NCBI GenBank assembly: GCA_902604355.1
Contig: CACKYN010000005.1
Span: forward strand, 1-64,000
DNA: 64,000 bases
Origin: an uncultured Pelagibacteraceae bacterium
GTDB lineage: Bacteria > Pseudomonadota > Alphaproteobacteria > Pelagibacterales > Pelagibacteraceae
Reading direction: 5' to 3'
Part shown: positions 53,405 through 62,168 of the stretch, piece after piece
Layout of the letters: every line of letters starts with the position of its first letter
How positions within the stretch are numbered: position 1 is the stretch's first letter
Translations under genes and position numbers: made by a program
The notes under the pieces: model-generated
What the model saw: only the letters and a program-made list of their open reading frames with translations
Told to the model about the DNA's origin: nothing
Database searches by the model: none

Positions 53405-54538
53405 ATGGCACAAAGATGGATCAAGGCTACATATTATCGAGGTGGAACAAGTAAAGGTGTTTTCTTTCAAAAGAAAGATTTACCTACCTCAAATCAAAAA
53501 GAGTTAAATGATTTGTTTTTAAAAGTTATTGGAAGTCCAGACTTTAACAAAAGACAGTTAAATGGAATGGGTGGTGGTGTATCATCAGTTTCTAAGTGTG
53601 TTATTATAAGTCCATCAGATCGAGATGATGCTGATGTTGACTATAACTTTATTCAGATTGCTATAGATAAACCTATTGCAGAATGGAATAATAATTGTGG
53701 TAATTTATCAGGTGCAGTTGGACCCTATGCAATTCAAGAGGGTATAGTTAAACCAAAAGAAGGTGAAAATAAAATAAGAATTTACCAAGTCAATACTAAC
53801 AAAATCATCCATTCAACTTTTAATGTTAAAGATGGAAAACCATTAATCGAAGGTGACTATTCGATTGCGGGAGTTCATGGAACTGGATCCAAAGTTAGAT
53901 TAGATTATTTAGAACCTGGAGGGTCTGGAACAGGAAAACTTCTCCCTACGGGAAATGTAATTGATGAAATAGAAATTAAAGATTTTGGCAAAATTAGTGT
54001 AAGTATAATTGACGCCGCAACACCTCTTGTATATTTGCTTGCAGAGGATATTGGTTTAGAAGGTACAGAAACACCAGATGTACTTGATGCACAAATTGAC
54101 AAAATGAATTTAATACAAAAAATAAGACGAAAGTCTGCACATATTATTGGTTTATCAAAATCAGAAGATGATGCACCAATGAACACACCTAGAATTGGAA
54201 TTGTAACTTCTGCAAAAGATTATGTTAGTTTGGATGGAACCAAAATTAATTCTAAAGATCAAGATATTACAACTAGAATGTTTTCAATGGAAAAAACTCA
54301 TAAAGCAATAATGGGTACTGCCGGAGTGAATATTGGTGTTGCTGCTGCAATTGAGGGTACTATCCCAAATAATGTGAAAAGAAAAGACTCTAACCCAATG
54401 GAACTACGCGCAGGAAATCCATCAGGAATAATGACAGCGGGAGCTGTTATCGAAAGTAAAGAGGGAAAGCCCTTTGCAAAATCTGCAATTTTTTATAGAA
54501 CATTCAGACCACTTATGCGTGGTGAAGTTTTGGTCTAA
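53405..54538 (+). CDS. prpF: 2-methylaconitate isomerase PrpF-like
   Basis: 377-residue member of the PrpF family, which isomerises aconitate-type compounds without a cofactor. The N terminus QRWIKATYYRGGTSKGVFF, the NGMGGGVSSVSKCVI segment, WNNNCGNLSGAVGPYAIQEG (catalytic Lys/Cys region) and AGNPSGIMTAGAVI are characteristic. In the methylcitrate cycle it moves the double bond of 2-methylaconitate; other members interconvert cis- and trans-aconitate. A ribosome site (GGAGG) lies in the acnD 3' end. Its stop overlaps that of the convergent TauD gene by 4 bases. Confidence 0.88.
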   Translation: MAQRWIKATYYRGGTSKGVFFQKKDLPTSNQKELNDLFLKVIGSPDFNKRQLNGMGGGVSSVSKCVIISPSDRDDADVDYNFIQIAIDKPIAEWNNNCGNLSGAVGPYAIQEGIVKPKEGENKIRIYQVNTNKIIHSTFNVKDGKPLIEGDYSIAGVHGTGSKVRLDYLEPGGSGTGKLLPTGNVIDEIEIKDFGKISVSIIDAATPLVYLLAEDIGLEGTETPDVLDAQIDKMNLIQKIRRKSAHIIGLSKSEDDAPMNTPRIGIVTSAKDYVSLDGTKINSKDQDITTRMFSMEKTHKAIMGTAGVNIGVAAAIEGTIPNNVKRKDSNPMELRAGNPSGIMTAGAVIESKEGKPFAKSAIFYRTFRPLMRGEVLV

Positions 54539-55383
54539 GAAATTCTTATATCTCCACTTATTTGAGTTCTATGCATAACCCGTCTAGTATTTGGGTCAAA
54601 TGAGTCTCTTTTGTGTAAGACAAAAAGATTTTTCCACATCAACACTTCGTTATTTTGCCATCGATGGGTAAAGGTATATTTTTCTTGCGTAGCATGTAAC
54701 CATAATTCATTTAGTAGACTCTCACTTTCATCAATAGTCATTCCAACTATGTAAGCATGTGGTCTTCTGCCAAGAAAAAGTGATTTTTTTTGAGTAGTAG
54801 GATCTTTAAAAATAATTGGATGTTTTGCTCCTGGCGTTAGAGATGGATCAGCATTTTCTTTGTACCCTTTTCTTAATTGTCCAGCACTATTATGTGAGGC
54901 ATCATGAATTAAAATTTTACCATGAATTTTTTTTATTAAGCGCTCAGGCATATCCTCATAAGCAGCAATCATATTAGAAAAGTGTGTATCACCTTGATTT
55001 TTTGGTACTTCTAACGAGTACAAAATTGCACCTTTTGGCGGAATTTCATTATAGGTCATATCAGCATGCCATGTGGCCTCGCCATCACCAAGAATACCAA
55101 TTGGTTTTCCTTTTTCTTTAACATTTGATATTACGTTTATTTCTGGGTATTCAGGTGAAAAATTTATCCCATATGGATTAGGTGCAGGTAAGTCTAAATT
55201 TCCAAAGTATTTACTAAATTTTAATAATTGTGGATCATTTAATTTTTGATTTTTAAATGTCAAAACTAAATTTTCATCCCAAGCTTTTTGGATAAAATTA
55301 ATCTGATCTACTTTTAAATCTTTTGATAAATCAATATTTACAATTTCAGCTGATAAAGCTTTTTTACTTTTAATTAAATTCAT
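54535..55383 (-). CDS. TauD/TfdA family dioxygenase
   Basis: 282-residue Fe(II)/2-oxoglutarate-dependent oxygenase. The HxD pair is in GEATWHADMTYNEIPP (about residues 104-107) and the distal His in MWKNLFVLHKRDSFD, followed by the Arg-containing RRVMHRTQISG that binds 2-oxoglutarate. GRRPHAYIVGM and RQ-free LHATQEKYTFTHRW precede them. Such enzymes hydroxylate many carboxylates, sulfonates and betaines; the substrate is unknown. It follows the TauE gene by 34 bases on the same strand. That pairing recalls sulfonate use, but no other sulfonate gene is nearby. Confidence 0.85.
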   Translation of the reverse strand: MNLIKSKKALSAEIVNIDLSKDLKVDQINFIQKAWDENLVLTFKNQKLNDPQLLKFSKYFGNLDLPAPNPYGINFSPEYPEINVISNVKEKGKPIGILGDGEATWHADMTYNEIPPKGAILYSLEVPKNQGDTHFSNMIAAYEDMPERLIKKIHGKILIHDASHNSAGQLRKGYKENADPSLTPGAKHPIIFKDPTTQKKSLFLGRRPHAYIVGMTIDESESLLNELWLHATQEKYTFTHRWQNNEVLMWKNLFVLHKRDSFDPNTRRVMHRTQISGDIRIS

Positions 55384-55417
55384 AATTACTCATAATATAT
55401 AAATAAGTTTTCATTAA

Positions 55418-56170
55418 TTACAAATAAGGCTCTAAACCTACATAAATTAATCTAAGCGCGCCAAATAGTAGTATGAAGGTTAATACTTTTTTAAAATATT
55501 TCTCTCCTTTAGAGACTAAAACAAGCTTGCCTATAAAAGTCCCAACAAAGCCAACTAAAATCATTAATCCAACTAGAAATATATATTCCTCAAAAGCAAA
55601 ACCTATAAAAAAAAATGCTAATGATTTAAATAAATGTTGAAAAGTCATTAAAGAACCATGTGTGACCACATGTTTAACTGGATTAAAGTTAAAATTTTTA
55701 ATCAACGCTGATATTAATGGACCTGAAGCACCAAATAACATCGACAATGTTGATGATACTGCCCCACCAAAAAAAATATACTTTTTTCCAAGTTTTGGAA
55801 ATTTACCAAAGATAGAATAAAGTATAAATAACCCAACCCCTACCTGTCCAATTGAGGGATCTAATACTTCATAAATATTTACTCCCAAATATGATCCTAT
55901 TAAACTACCAATAATGAACGGAAGAATAACACTTTTATCTAAATCTTTAACAGAGACAAATATTCTTGCAAAATTTGACCCTAATTGAACTATTCCATGA
56001 ACAGGTATTAACGCAAGTGGTGGTACAACAAATGATAAACCCACTAACATTAGAATTCCACCACCAAGACTTAAGGCAGTGGATATAAAAGAACAAATTA
56101 AATTTAGAATTATTAAAAAAACTGCTGCATATATTGAAATTGTTTCAGGTAAAAGAGATGAAAAGTCCAT
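55418..56170 (-). CDS. TauE/SafE family membrane permease
   Basis: 250 residues from the ATG at 56170 (a TTG at 56179 would overlap the gene before). It has about eight hydrophobic segments with the duplicated family motifs ALSLGGGILMLVGLSFV and FFGGAVSSTLSMLFGASGPLI. Members export or import sulfite, sulfoacetate or other small organic anions. It lies 5 bases behind mmgE paralog 2, in the run prpD-mmgE2-tauE-tauD, so its cargo is probably a substrate or product of that run. Confidence 0.82.
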   Translation of the reverse strand: MDFSSLLPETISIYAAVFLIILNLICSFISTALSLGGGILMLVGLSFVVPPLALIPVHGIVQLGSNFARIFVSVKDLDKSVILPFIIGSLIGSYLGVNIYEVLDPSIGQVGVGLFILYSIFGKFPKLGKKYIFFGGAVSSTLSMLFGASGPLISALIKNFNFNPVKHVVTHGSLMTFQHLFKSLAFFFIGFAFEEYIFLVGLMILVGFVGTFIGKLVLVSKGEKYFKKVLTFILLFGALRLIYVGLEPYL

Positions 56171-56175
56171 TAATC

Positions 56176-57522
56176 TCAAAGATTAAGATCACACAACTTA
56201 ACTAATTCACTGGCATTAAAGTCTTTATGTAAAATTAAATCAATAAGATCATCGGTTTGAGATGTTTTAAAAACTGAAAACAATCTTTTTGATTTCGCAA
56301 TAATATCCTTTTCTTCCATGGGGTTATCTGGGGTTCCACGAACAGACTTTGCATGGTAAAATAGTTTTTTATCATTATTTAAGATAATTGTAATTTTAGA
56401 CTGCCTTTCTGGTCTAGCAATTGCTAATTCCTCACTTGAAATAGATTTAATTTTTTTTCTCAAACTTACTACTTCCGAGTCGTTGAATAGTTGTTCATCA
56501 TGTGCCTCTTCATATCCCATAGTTTTTTTTATTAAATGAACGGCAATTAAATGTTGTGCACTGATAGAAGGAATTTCTCTATCATTAACAATGTGAAAAC
56601 GATCAGCTGGTATTTCTACTGTTAATTCTTTTATATCTTTGTAATTAAAGTCATTATTTTGAAGTAAATACTCTATTGCATCCATCATGGATTGAATTGG
56701 TGAGCCTACAGACCATTTTTTTAATGAAGCATTATCAATTTCAAAATTTTCACCTAATTTTTCGTTTAACAGTTCAGGTTTAGCATTGTGAGCAAAGCCT
56801 GCATGAAATCCCCTTTCTCCTAAGATCGGATCTCTCACAGATGTAAAATTATCTTTAGCTAATAATGCTGAATAAATGGCATTTCTTGAGGTCATTCCAG
56901 AGAATACAAATGCTTTCTCAATATGATCAGGATCTCTATTCCAACATGCTAATCCTGAAGCTTGTTGAACAGTATATGAAATCAAATAATTGCATTGTTC
57001 GTGAGTTAATTTTAATAACGCACCAGCAGAAGCTGCACTTCCAAAAATTGGTCCTATACTGTGAGTTGCAAAAATACTAGTTTTAGGTGTTTTATATCCA
57101 AGGCTTGTTGTAAACCTAACGCCAACATCATAACCCAAAGCAATACCTTTAAAAATTTCCTCACTGCTAAGATTTTCTTTCTCTGCGACTGCCAGTGTTG
57201 TTGGAATTATTGCGCAACCTGGATGAAATCTTCCTTTTGTATGTGAGTCATCAGTTTCGTTGGCATGAGCAGCCATACCATTTGAAAATGCAGCATTTAT
57301 TGCCGAAACTTTAATATTATTACCTAATAAAGTGGCCTCCTGTACTCCGCCTTGATTTTTTGAAAAATTAAAACCTTTTTGCCCAGGAGGCAAAAGCCTC
57401 CCTGTAAGTATAGAAACAATCGCATCTAGTAAATGAAAACGTGTTTTGATTTTAGTTTTTTCAGGTAGATTATTACTTAAAGCTGTTGAAATATATTTTG
57501 TTAAATCATCCTGGATTTTCAT
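56176..57522 (-). CDS. MmgE/PrpD family protein (paralog 2)
   Basis: 448-residue MmgE/PrpD protein. Family marks: RFHLLDAIVSILTGR, MAAHANETDDSHTKGRFHPGC (Asp/His-rich active-site region), TSLGYKTPKTSIFATHSIGPIF and GERGFHAGFAHNA, with ASLKKWSVGSPIQSMMDAI in the small domain. It differs in length and in the active-site segment from paralogs 1 and 3, so it is not a recent duplicate. It overlaps the prpD stop by one base, so the two are translated together and may act in sequence or as a complex. Confidence 0.85.
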   Translation of the reverse strand: MKIQDDLTKYISTALSNNLPEKTKIKTRFHLLDAIVSILTGRLLPPGQKGFNFSKNQGGVQEATLLGNNIKVSAINAAFSNGMAAHANETDDSHTKGRFHPGCAIIPTTLAVAEKENLSSEEIFKGIALGYDVGVRFTTSLGYKTPKTSIFATHSIGPIFGSAASAGALLKLTHEQCNYLISYTVQQASGLACWNRDPDHIEKAFVFSGMTSRNAIYSALLAKDNFTSVRDPILGERGFHAGFAHNAKPELLNEKLGENFEIDNASLKKWSVGSPIQSMMDAIEYLLQNNDFNYKDIKELTVEIPADRFHIVNDREIPSISAQHLIAVHLIKKTMGYEEAHDEQLFNDSEVVSLRKKIKSISSEELAIARPERQSKITIILNNDKKLFYHAKSVRGTPDNPMEEKDIIAKSKRLFSVFKTSQTDDLIDLILHKDFNASELVKLCDLNL

Positions 57523-59033
57523 TAGAAAATACCTTTTATATTATTTTTTTTGAAGTCTAAATGTTTTTCTTTGCAGACTATATTTAAAGTCTTTATTTCA
57601 TTTGATTTTAATTTTTCCAGATTACCAATTAAATTTATAAATCTATTTTCTTCTTGTTTATGAATTATATTTTTAGTCAAAATTTTCATTTTATTAATAT
57701 ATTCATCTCTTCCAAAAGGAGTTTTTCCATTTGGATGAGCATTGGCAAATTCTAGTTGGTCAATTATTTTTAGTCCATTCATAAGCTCTATTTCTACTTT
57801 TGCTCCTTGTGCTTTTTTTAAAGGATCAGGTTCATCATAATACTTTTTATTCCAACTTTTACTTTCAAAAGTTTTTATTTTTCTCCATAATTTAATCGTA
57901 TCAAGTTTATTTTTTCTTTTTTTAGAATAACTTTTTTCGTGGTGCCAAGCTCCATCTTCCAAAGCAACTGCAAAAATATACATTGCTGAATGGTCAAGAG
58001 TTTCTCTTGAGGCTTTAGGACTATACTTTTCATTATCATTGCTCCCACTACCCATCACAATATGGGTATATTTTTTTGAATAAATATTTATTTTTTTTAT
58101 ATGCTTTATATTTTTAATTTTTTTTCTCATCTTAAATGCTAAATCAATTAAAGCATTTCCATGATAACCCGCTGAATGTTCTTTTGTAAAAGTTCCTAAA
58201 ATTCCATTTCTAGACTCATTTTTTTCAGGTAAATTAATTTTTATATTTTTGTTTTCTTTTTCTAATAAAATTGAAATGATACCATAATCACCCTCCCAAA
58301 CTGGACTTGGTGATTTATCACCTCTGATTGCTCTATCAATTGCATCTATTGCATTTTTACCAACTAACCCAGGAGCATAAGCTTTCCAGCTAGATAAGTT
58401 TCCTTTTCTTCCTTGTCTTGTAAAAATAGACGTGTGTGCACTCCACTGTATCGCTTGATAAATTGTTTCTGTATCTAACTTTAAAAGTCTACCAATTCCA
58501 CTAGTAATTGCTGGACCTAAATGTCCTACATGATCAATCTTATTTGGATTAAGAGCAATTGACATTGATAACCTTAATTGTGTTTCATAACTTGTTGCAA
58601 TAGCTTTTATTAAATCTTTACCATTACAATTTCTTTGCTGCGCTACTGCTAAAATAGTTGGTATGCAGTCTCCAGGATGGCAAGTTTCTTTAGCCATTAT
58701 ATTGTCATGAAAATCTAATTCTCTCACTGCTACTGCATTTGCCCAAGCTGCCCACTGACAATCAAATTTTTTTTTTGAATTTAATCCAATTAAAGTCGCA
58801 CCACTTCTATTTTCAAACTGCATCGCTTGTGCTCTAGCAATTTTAACTGCCTCCCTATTTAAAGCAGCAACTGCAACACCTGCATTGTCAATAATCCTAT
58901 TGCCAACCATCTCAATTACATCTTTGTTTAAATTCCAATCTTCAGAAGCCATCTTAGCAATTAGCCAAGCTAGGTGATTTTTTTTACTTATTTTTTTTCC
59001 CGGTTTTTGAAGTTTAATTGGATGTGTTTTCAT
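57522..59033 (-). CDS. prpD: 2-methylcitrate dehydratase PrpD-like (paralog 3)
   Basis: 503-residue protein with the full-length PrpD pattern rather than the shorter MmgE pattern: ELDFHDNIMAKETCHPGDC (active-site region), RRNG-like middle QWSAHTSIFTRQGRKGNL, KAYAPGLVGKNAIDAIDRA, PSPVWEGDYG and FTKEHSAGYHGNALIDLAF. PrpD dehydrates 2-methylcitrate to 2-methylaconitate and can act on citrate-type acids. A canonical prpB (methylisocitrate lyase) or prpC is not in this window. It is the first gene of a minus-strand run and is divergent from tctC, with operator 3 only 24 bases ahead of its start. Confidence 0.87.
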   Translation of the reverse strand: MKTHPIKLQKPGKKISKKNHLAWLIAKMASEDWNLNKDVIEMVGNRIIDNAGVAVAALNREAVKIARAQAMQFENRSGATLIGLNSKKKFDCQWAAWANAVAVRELDFHDNIMAKETCHPGDCIPTILAVAQQRNCNGKDLIKAIATSYETQLRLSMSIALNPNKIDHVGHLGPAITSGIGRLLKLDTETIYQAIQWSAHTSIFTRQGRKGNLSSWKAYAPGLVGKNAIDAIDRAIRGDKSPSPVWEGDYGIISILLEKENKNIKINLPEKNESRNGILGTFTKEHSAGYHGNALIDLAFKMRKKIKNIKHIKKINIYSKKYTHIVMGSGSNDNEKYSPKASRETLDHSAMYIFAVALEDGAWHHEKSYSKKRKNKLDTIKLWRKIKTFESKSWNKKYYDEPDPLKKAQGAKVEIELMNGLKIIDQLEFANAHPNGKTPFGRDEYINKMKILTKNIIHKQEENRFINLIGNLEKLKSNEIKTLNIVCKEKHLDFKKNNIKGIF

Positions 59034-59056
59034 AAATAACTAAATAAATGAATTAT

Positions 59057-59073
59057 GTTTCATAATATGAAAT
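59057..59073. promoter_or_regulatory. Putative operator 3 of shared palindrome (prpD/tctC)
   Basis: GTTTCATAATATGAAAT is the best of the three sites: arms TTTCAT and ATGAAA are perfect inverted repeats around AAT. The tail GACATTT (59074-59080) matches the tails of operators 1 and 2 at five of seven bases. It begins 96 bases before the tctC ATG, exactly the spacing of operator 1 from mmgE. It lies 24 bases upstream of prpD on the other strand, so it could control both directions. Confidence 0.65.
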
Positions 59074-59152
59074 GACATTTTACATATTGAACTTAACTCT
59101 ATTAATGTGTTAACCTTTGTCAATTTTAATAAAACTAACTGAGAGGGAAATT

Positions 59153-60142
59153 ATGTTCAAACTAAATTTGAAAAAGTTTTTTGCTTTTTTTTCTTTATTC
59201 GCTCTTACTTACACATCGATAGCTAGTACATCAGTAGTTGCTGAAACTTTTGCTACTAAAGAGTGTGATCCAATACAAGTTGTGATTCATGCTTCTTATG
59301 GTGGAGGAACAGATACAACTGCCAGAATGATGTCTATCAGATCTAGAAGAACTCTAAAAGCTGATATGCAAATCGTAGGTAAAAGAGGTGGATCAGGAGC
59401 TAAAGCTCAAAACTACACTTTAACAAGACCAAAAGATGGTTGTACAATTATGGCTTTAACAGAGTCACACTTATACACAATGGCTAGAGGCAAATCTAAC
59501 ATGAAGATCGATGATCTTGTTGGAGTTGCTAGAGCTATGGAAGAGCCAACTTTTATAGTTGTAAATGCTGCAAATAAAGAGCTAAGTACAATTAAAAAGT
59601 TTATTAAAAGAGCTCAAAAGAAACCAATCATAACTGCTATCGCTTCTATTGGTGGTACTGAACACATTGGAATGTACAACTATTCTACAGTTGCTGGGGT
59701 TCCGTTTAAAGCTGTTTCATTTGGATCTGGTGCGCAAAGTTTACAAGCTTTGGCATCTGGAAAAGTTGAAGCATCGTTATTGAATCCATCAGAAGCAGCT
59801 GCTTTAATTGAAGATAAAAAAATTAAAGCAATTCTTTTGTTACATGACAAGAAAATGGCAGACTATCCAAAAGTTCCAACTTCATATGAAATGGGTCATG
59901 AAGTTAAAGTTGTTACTACAAGAGGATATGCTGTACTAAAAGGAACGCCTCAAGACAGAATTGATGCGCTTTCTAAAGGTATGGTCAAAGCTATGAAACA
60001 TGACACTTTCGCTAATTATCTTAAAGGAGCTTCTCTAGATCCTGCAACTAGCCCAGCTGGTACAGAGGTTTGGGATAAGCAACTTAAAGAAAATTACGCA
60101 AAAGCTGCTGAGGCATTAAAAGGATTAGGTTTAACTAATTAA
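59153..60142 (+). CDS. tctC: Tripartite tricarboxylate transporter substrate-binding protein TctC
   Basis: Periplasmic binding protein of the TTT (TctCBA) uptake system. I start at the ATG at 59153 (329 residues), which has a strong ribosome site GAGAGGG 6 bases before it; a longer frame from 59117 is less likely. A signal peptide occupies about residues 1-29 (ending VVAETFA). Bug-family features follow: VVIHASYGGGTDTTARM, IVGKRGGSGAKA, and VSFGSGAQSLQALASGKVEA. The mature protein is Lys-rich and uses fewer A/T-only codons than its neighbours, as expected for high expression. It is the first gene of tctC-tctB-tctA-SDR-mmgE4. Confidence 0.88.
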   Translation: MFKLNLKKFFAFFSLFALTYTSIASTSVVAETFATKECDPIQVVIHASYGGGTDTTARMMSIRSRRTLKADMQIVGKRGGSGAKAQNYTLTRPKDGCTIMALTESHLYTMARGKSNMKIDDLVGVARAMEEPTFIVVNAANKELSTIKKFIKRAQKKPIITAIASIGGTEHIGMYNYSTVAGVPFKAVSFGSGAQSLQALASGKVEASLLNPSEAAALIEDKKIKAILLLHDKKMADYPKVPTSYEMGHEVKVVTTRGYAVLKGTPQDRIDALSKGMVKAMKHDTFANYLKGASLDPATSPAGTEVWDKQLKENYAKAAEALKGLGLTN

Positions 60143-60672
60143 TGTCTGAAGAAAAAAAAACTTTTGACTTTGCGCCCAGAACATTGGGCGCAGGGTTTAT
60201 TCATAAAAAAGATTTAGTACTTGCGATCATATTAGTTGCTTTTGGGGCGTTCATGTACTACGAAGCTGGAAAATTTCCAGAAGCCCCTGCTATTTTAGGA
60301 GATACTTTAAATGCAGATGTATTTCCAAAAATGCTTATTACAATATTATTTATTCTAGTTGCGATTATACCTTTTGAATTCAAACTTACTCCAGCAAAAA
60401 TAGCAAAAATAGATAAAGATAGAGGTGATAGAACATTACCAATAACTTGGTTCACAATAGTTCTATTACTTGTAATAGTTTCTTTTGCTGAATTTTTAGG
60501 TGCAGTTGTAACAATGTTTATCACTTGTTTAGCCTTACCTCTTCTTTGGGGAGAAAGAAATTATATAGCAGTCGCTATATATTCAGTTGTGTTTCCTGGT
60601 TTTGTTTATTTATTATTCAATAAATTGCTAGGATTGTATTTTAATCCTGGAATACTGGAATTACTTAAATAA
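60142..60672 (+). CDS. tctB: Tripartite tricarboxylate transporter small membrane subunit TctB
   Basis: 176-residue protein with four hydrophobic segments (about 28-45, 65-85, 100-120 and 130-165), the layout of TctB. Its function in the carrier is not well known, but TctA needs it. FITCLALPLLWGERNYIAV is a familiar stretch. The start codon overlaps the tctC stop (TAATG) and tctA follows 5 bases later. Confidence 0.84.
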   Translation: MSEEKKTFDFAPRTLGAGFIHKKDLVLAIILVAFGAFMYYEAGKFPEAPAILGDTLNADVFPKMLITILFILVAIIPFEFKLTPAKIAKIDKDRGDRTLPITWFTIVLLLVIVSFAEFLGAVVTMFITCLALPLLWGERNYIAVAIYSVVFPGFVYLLFNKLLGLYFNPGILELLK

Positions 60673-60677
60673 AAATT

Positions 60678-62168
60678 ATGGAAGACGTAATAAGAGGATT
60701 TGTATTATTGATGGAGGTTCAAAACCTCTTATTGATTTTTGGTGGAGTTTTGGTTGGTGTATTAGTTGGTGCTCTACCTGGATTAAGTTCACCTATGGCT
60801 ATTGCTTTGTTAATGCCATTCACGATAAGTCTTGATCCTGTTGCATCTATATCAATGATGGCGGCATTATATTGTGCAGGAACCTTCGGTGGTTCAATTA
60901 CTGCAATACTTATCAATGCACCAGGAGCGCCTCCTGCGGTTGCTACTGCTTTAGATGGTTATCAAATGGCAAAAAATGGTGAGCCAGGAAGAGCTTTGGG
61001 TCTAGCAGCAGTTTCCAGTGTATTAGGTGGAATATTTGCAATTGTTATATTTTTATTTGCAACTCCTTTACTTGCTGACATAGCTCTAAAATTTGGACCA
61101 GTTGAATATTTTGGTTTATCAGTTTTTGCTTTATCTATGTTAGCTGCCATGAGTGGTAAATCATCTATAAGAAATCTTGTAGCTGGGGCTTTAGGAGTAT
61201 TCGTATCAACAATTGGAGTTCACCTAGCCACAGGAGTTGAAAGATATGATTTTGGAGTTCAGGAATTAACTGAAGGTATTAAATTTGTACCAGTCCTAAT
61301 TGGACTTTTTGCAATGTCAGAATTATTAACACAATCAAAAACATTAAACGCTGCTGTTGAAAGAATGTCTGCAAGAGCATTAAGGTTACCGACATTTGCT
61401 GAATTAAAAAGTTTAAAAGGTACCATACTAAGATCTTCAGGTCTTGGAACATTTATTGGAATATTGCCTGCAGAGGGTTCAACAGTTGCGGCTATGATGG
61501 GATACAACGAAGCTAAAAGATTTTCAAAAACTCCAGAAAAATTTGGTACAGGATGTGCTGAGGGAATAGTTGGACCAGAAGCTGCAAATAATGCTGCAGC
61601 TGGTGGTGCAATGGTTCCAACACTTGCACTTGGAATACCTGGAAGTGGAACTACAGCCTTAATTTTAGCGGCGTTAGTTATGCATGGTTTCAGACCAGGT
61701 CCTTATCTAATAACAGAAACTCCACATCTAGTGTACGCAATTTTTGGAGCTATGTTATTTGCTAACTTTGCATTTCTAGGAATTGGTTTAGCGGGTGCTA
61801 GATTTTTCTCTTATGTGACTTTTATTCCTAAAAGATTTCTATGGCCTTCAGTATTTATATTTTCTTTAATTGGTTCATACGCTTATAGTTCAGCTATTTT
61901 CGATGTATGGGTTATGTTGATATCTGGAATAATTGGTTATTTTGCTTTAAGAAATGGATTTTCACCTGCTCCTTTTGTTATGGGTTTAATTTTAGGAAAA
62001 ATGGTTGAAGAAACTTTCACTCAATCAATGGTTATCTATGAGAGTAATTTCATGAACTTCTTTGACAGTGGAGTATTTATTTTATTTATGGTATTGACTG
62101 TAATTAGTTTATCAACACCATTTTGGGGTCAAATACGCTCTAAATTAAAACCTAAACCAGTTGAATAA
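60678..62168 (+). CDS. tctA: Tripartite tricarboxylate transporter large membrane subunit TctA
   Basis: 496-residue permease with about twelve hydrophobic segments. It carries the family motif GALPGLSSPMAIALLMPFT near the N terminus, AGTFGGSITAILINAPGAPP and the mid-protein repeat IGILPAEGSTVAAMMGYNEA, then GIVGPEAANNAAAGGAMVP and LALGIPGSGTTALIL. The paired GLP/PG motifs are the presumed substrate path. It completes the TctCBA set for a di- or tricarboxylate. An 8-base overlap joins it to the SDR. Confidence 0.92.
   Translation: MEDVIRGFVLLMEVQNLLLIFGGVLVGVLVGALPGLSSPMAIALLMPFTISLDPVASISMMAALYCAGTFGGSITAILINAPGAPPAVATALDGYQMAKNGEPGRALGLAAVSSVLGGIFAIVIFLFATPLLADIALKFGPVEYFGLSVFALSMLAAMSGKSSIRNLVAGALGVFVSTIGVHLATGVERYDFGVQELTEGIKFVPVLIGLFAMSELLTQSKTLNAAVERMSARALRLPTFAELKSLKGTILRSSGLGTFIGILPAEGSTVAAMMGYNEAKRFSKTPEKFGTGCAEGIVGPEAANNAAAGGAMVPTLALGIPGSGTTALILAALVMHGFRPGPYLITETPHLVYAIFGAMLFANFAFLGIGLAGARFFSYVTFIPKRFLWPSVFIFSLIGSYAYSSAIFDVWVMLISGIIGYFALRNGFSPAPFVMGLILGKMVEETFTQSMVIYESNFMNFFDSGVFILFMVLTVISLSTPFWGQIRSKLKPKPVE

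Noticed and set aside
59117-59152. Longer TctC start at 59117.
   Set aside because: The ATG at 59153 has a strong ribosome site and begins a proper signal peptide; the extension would place a charged stretch before it.
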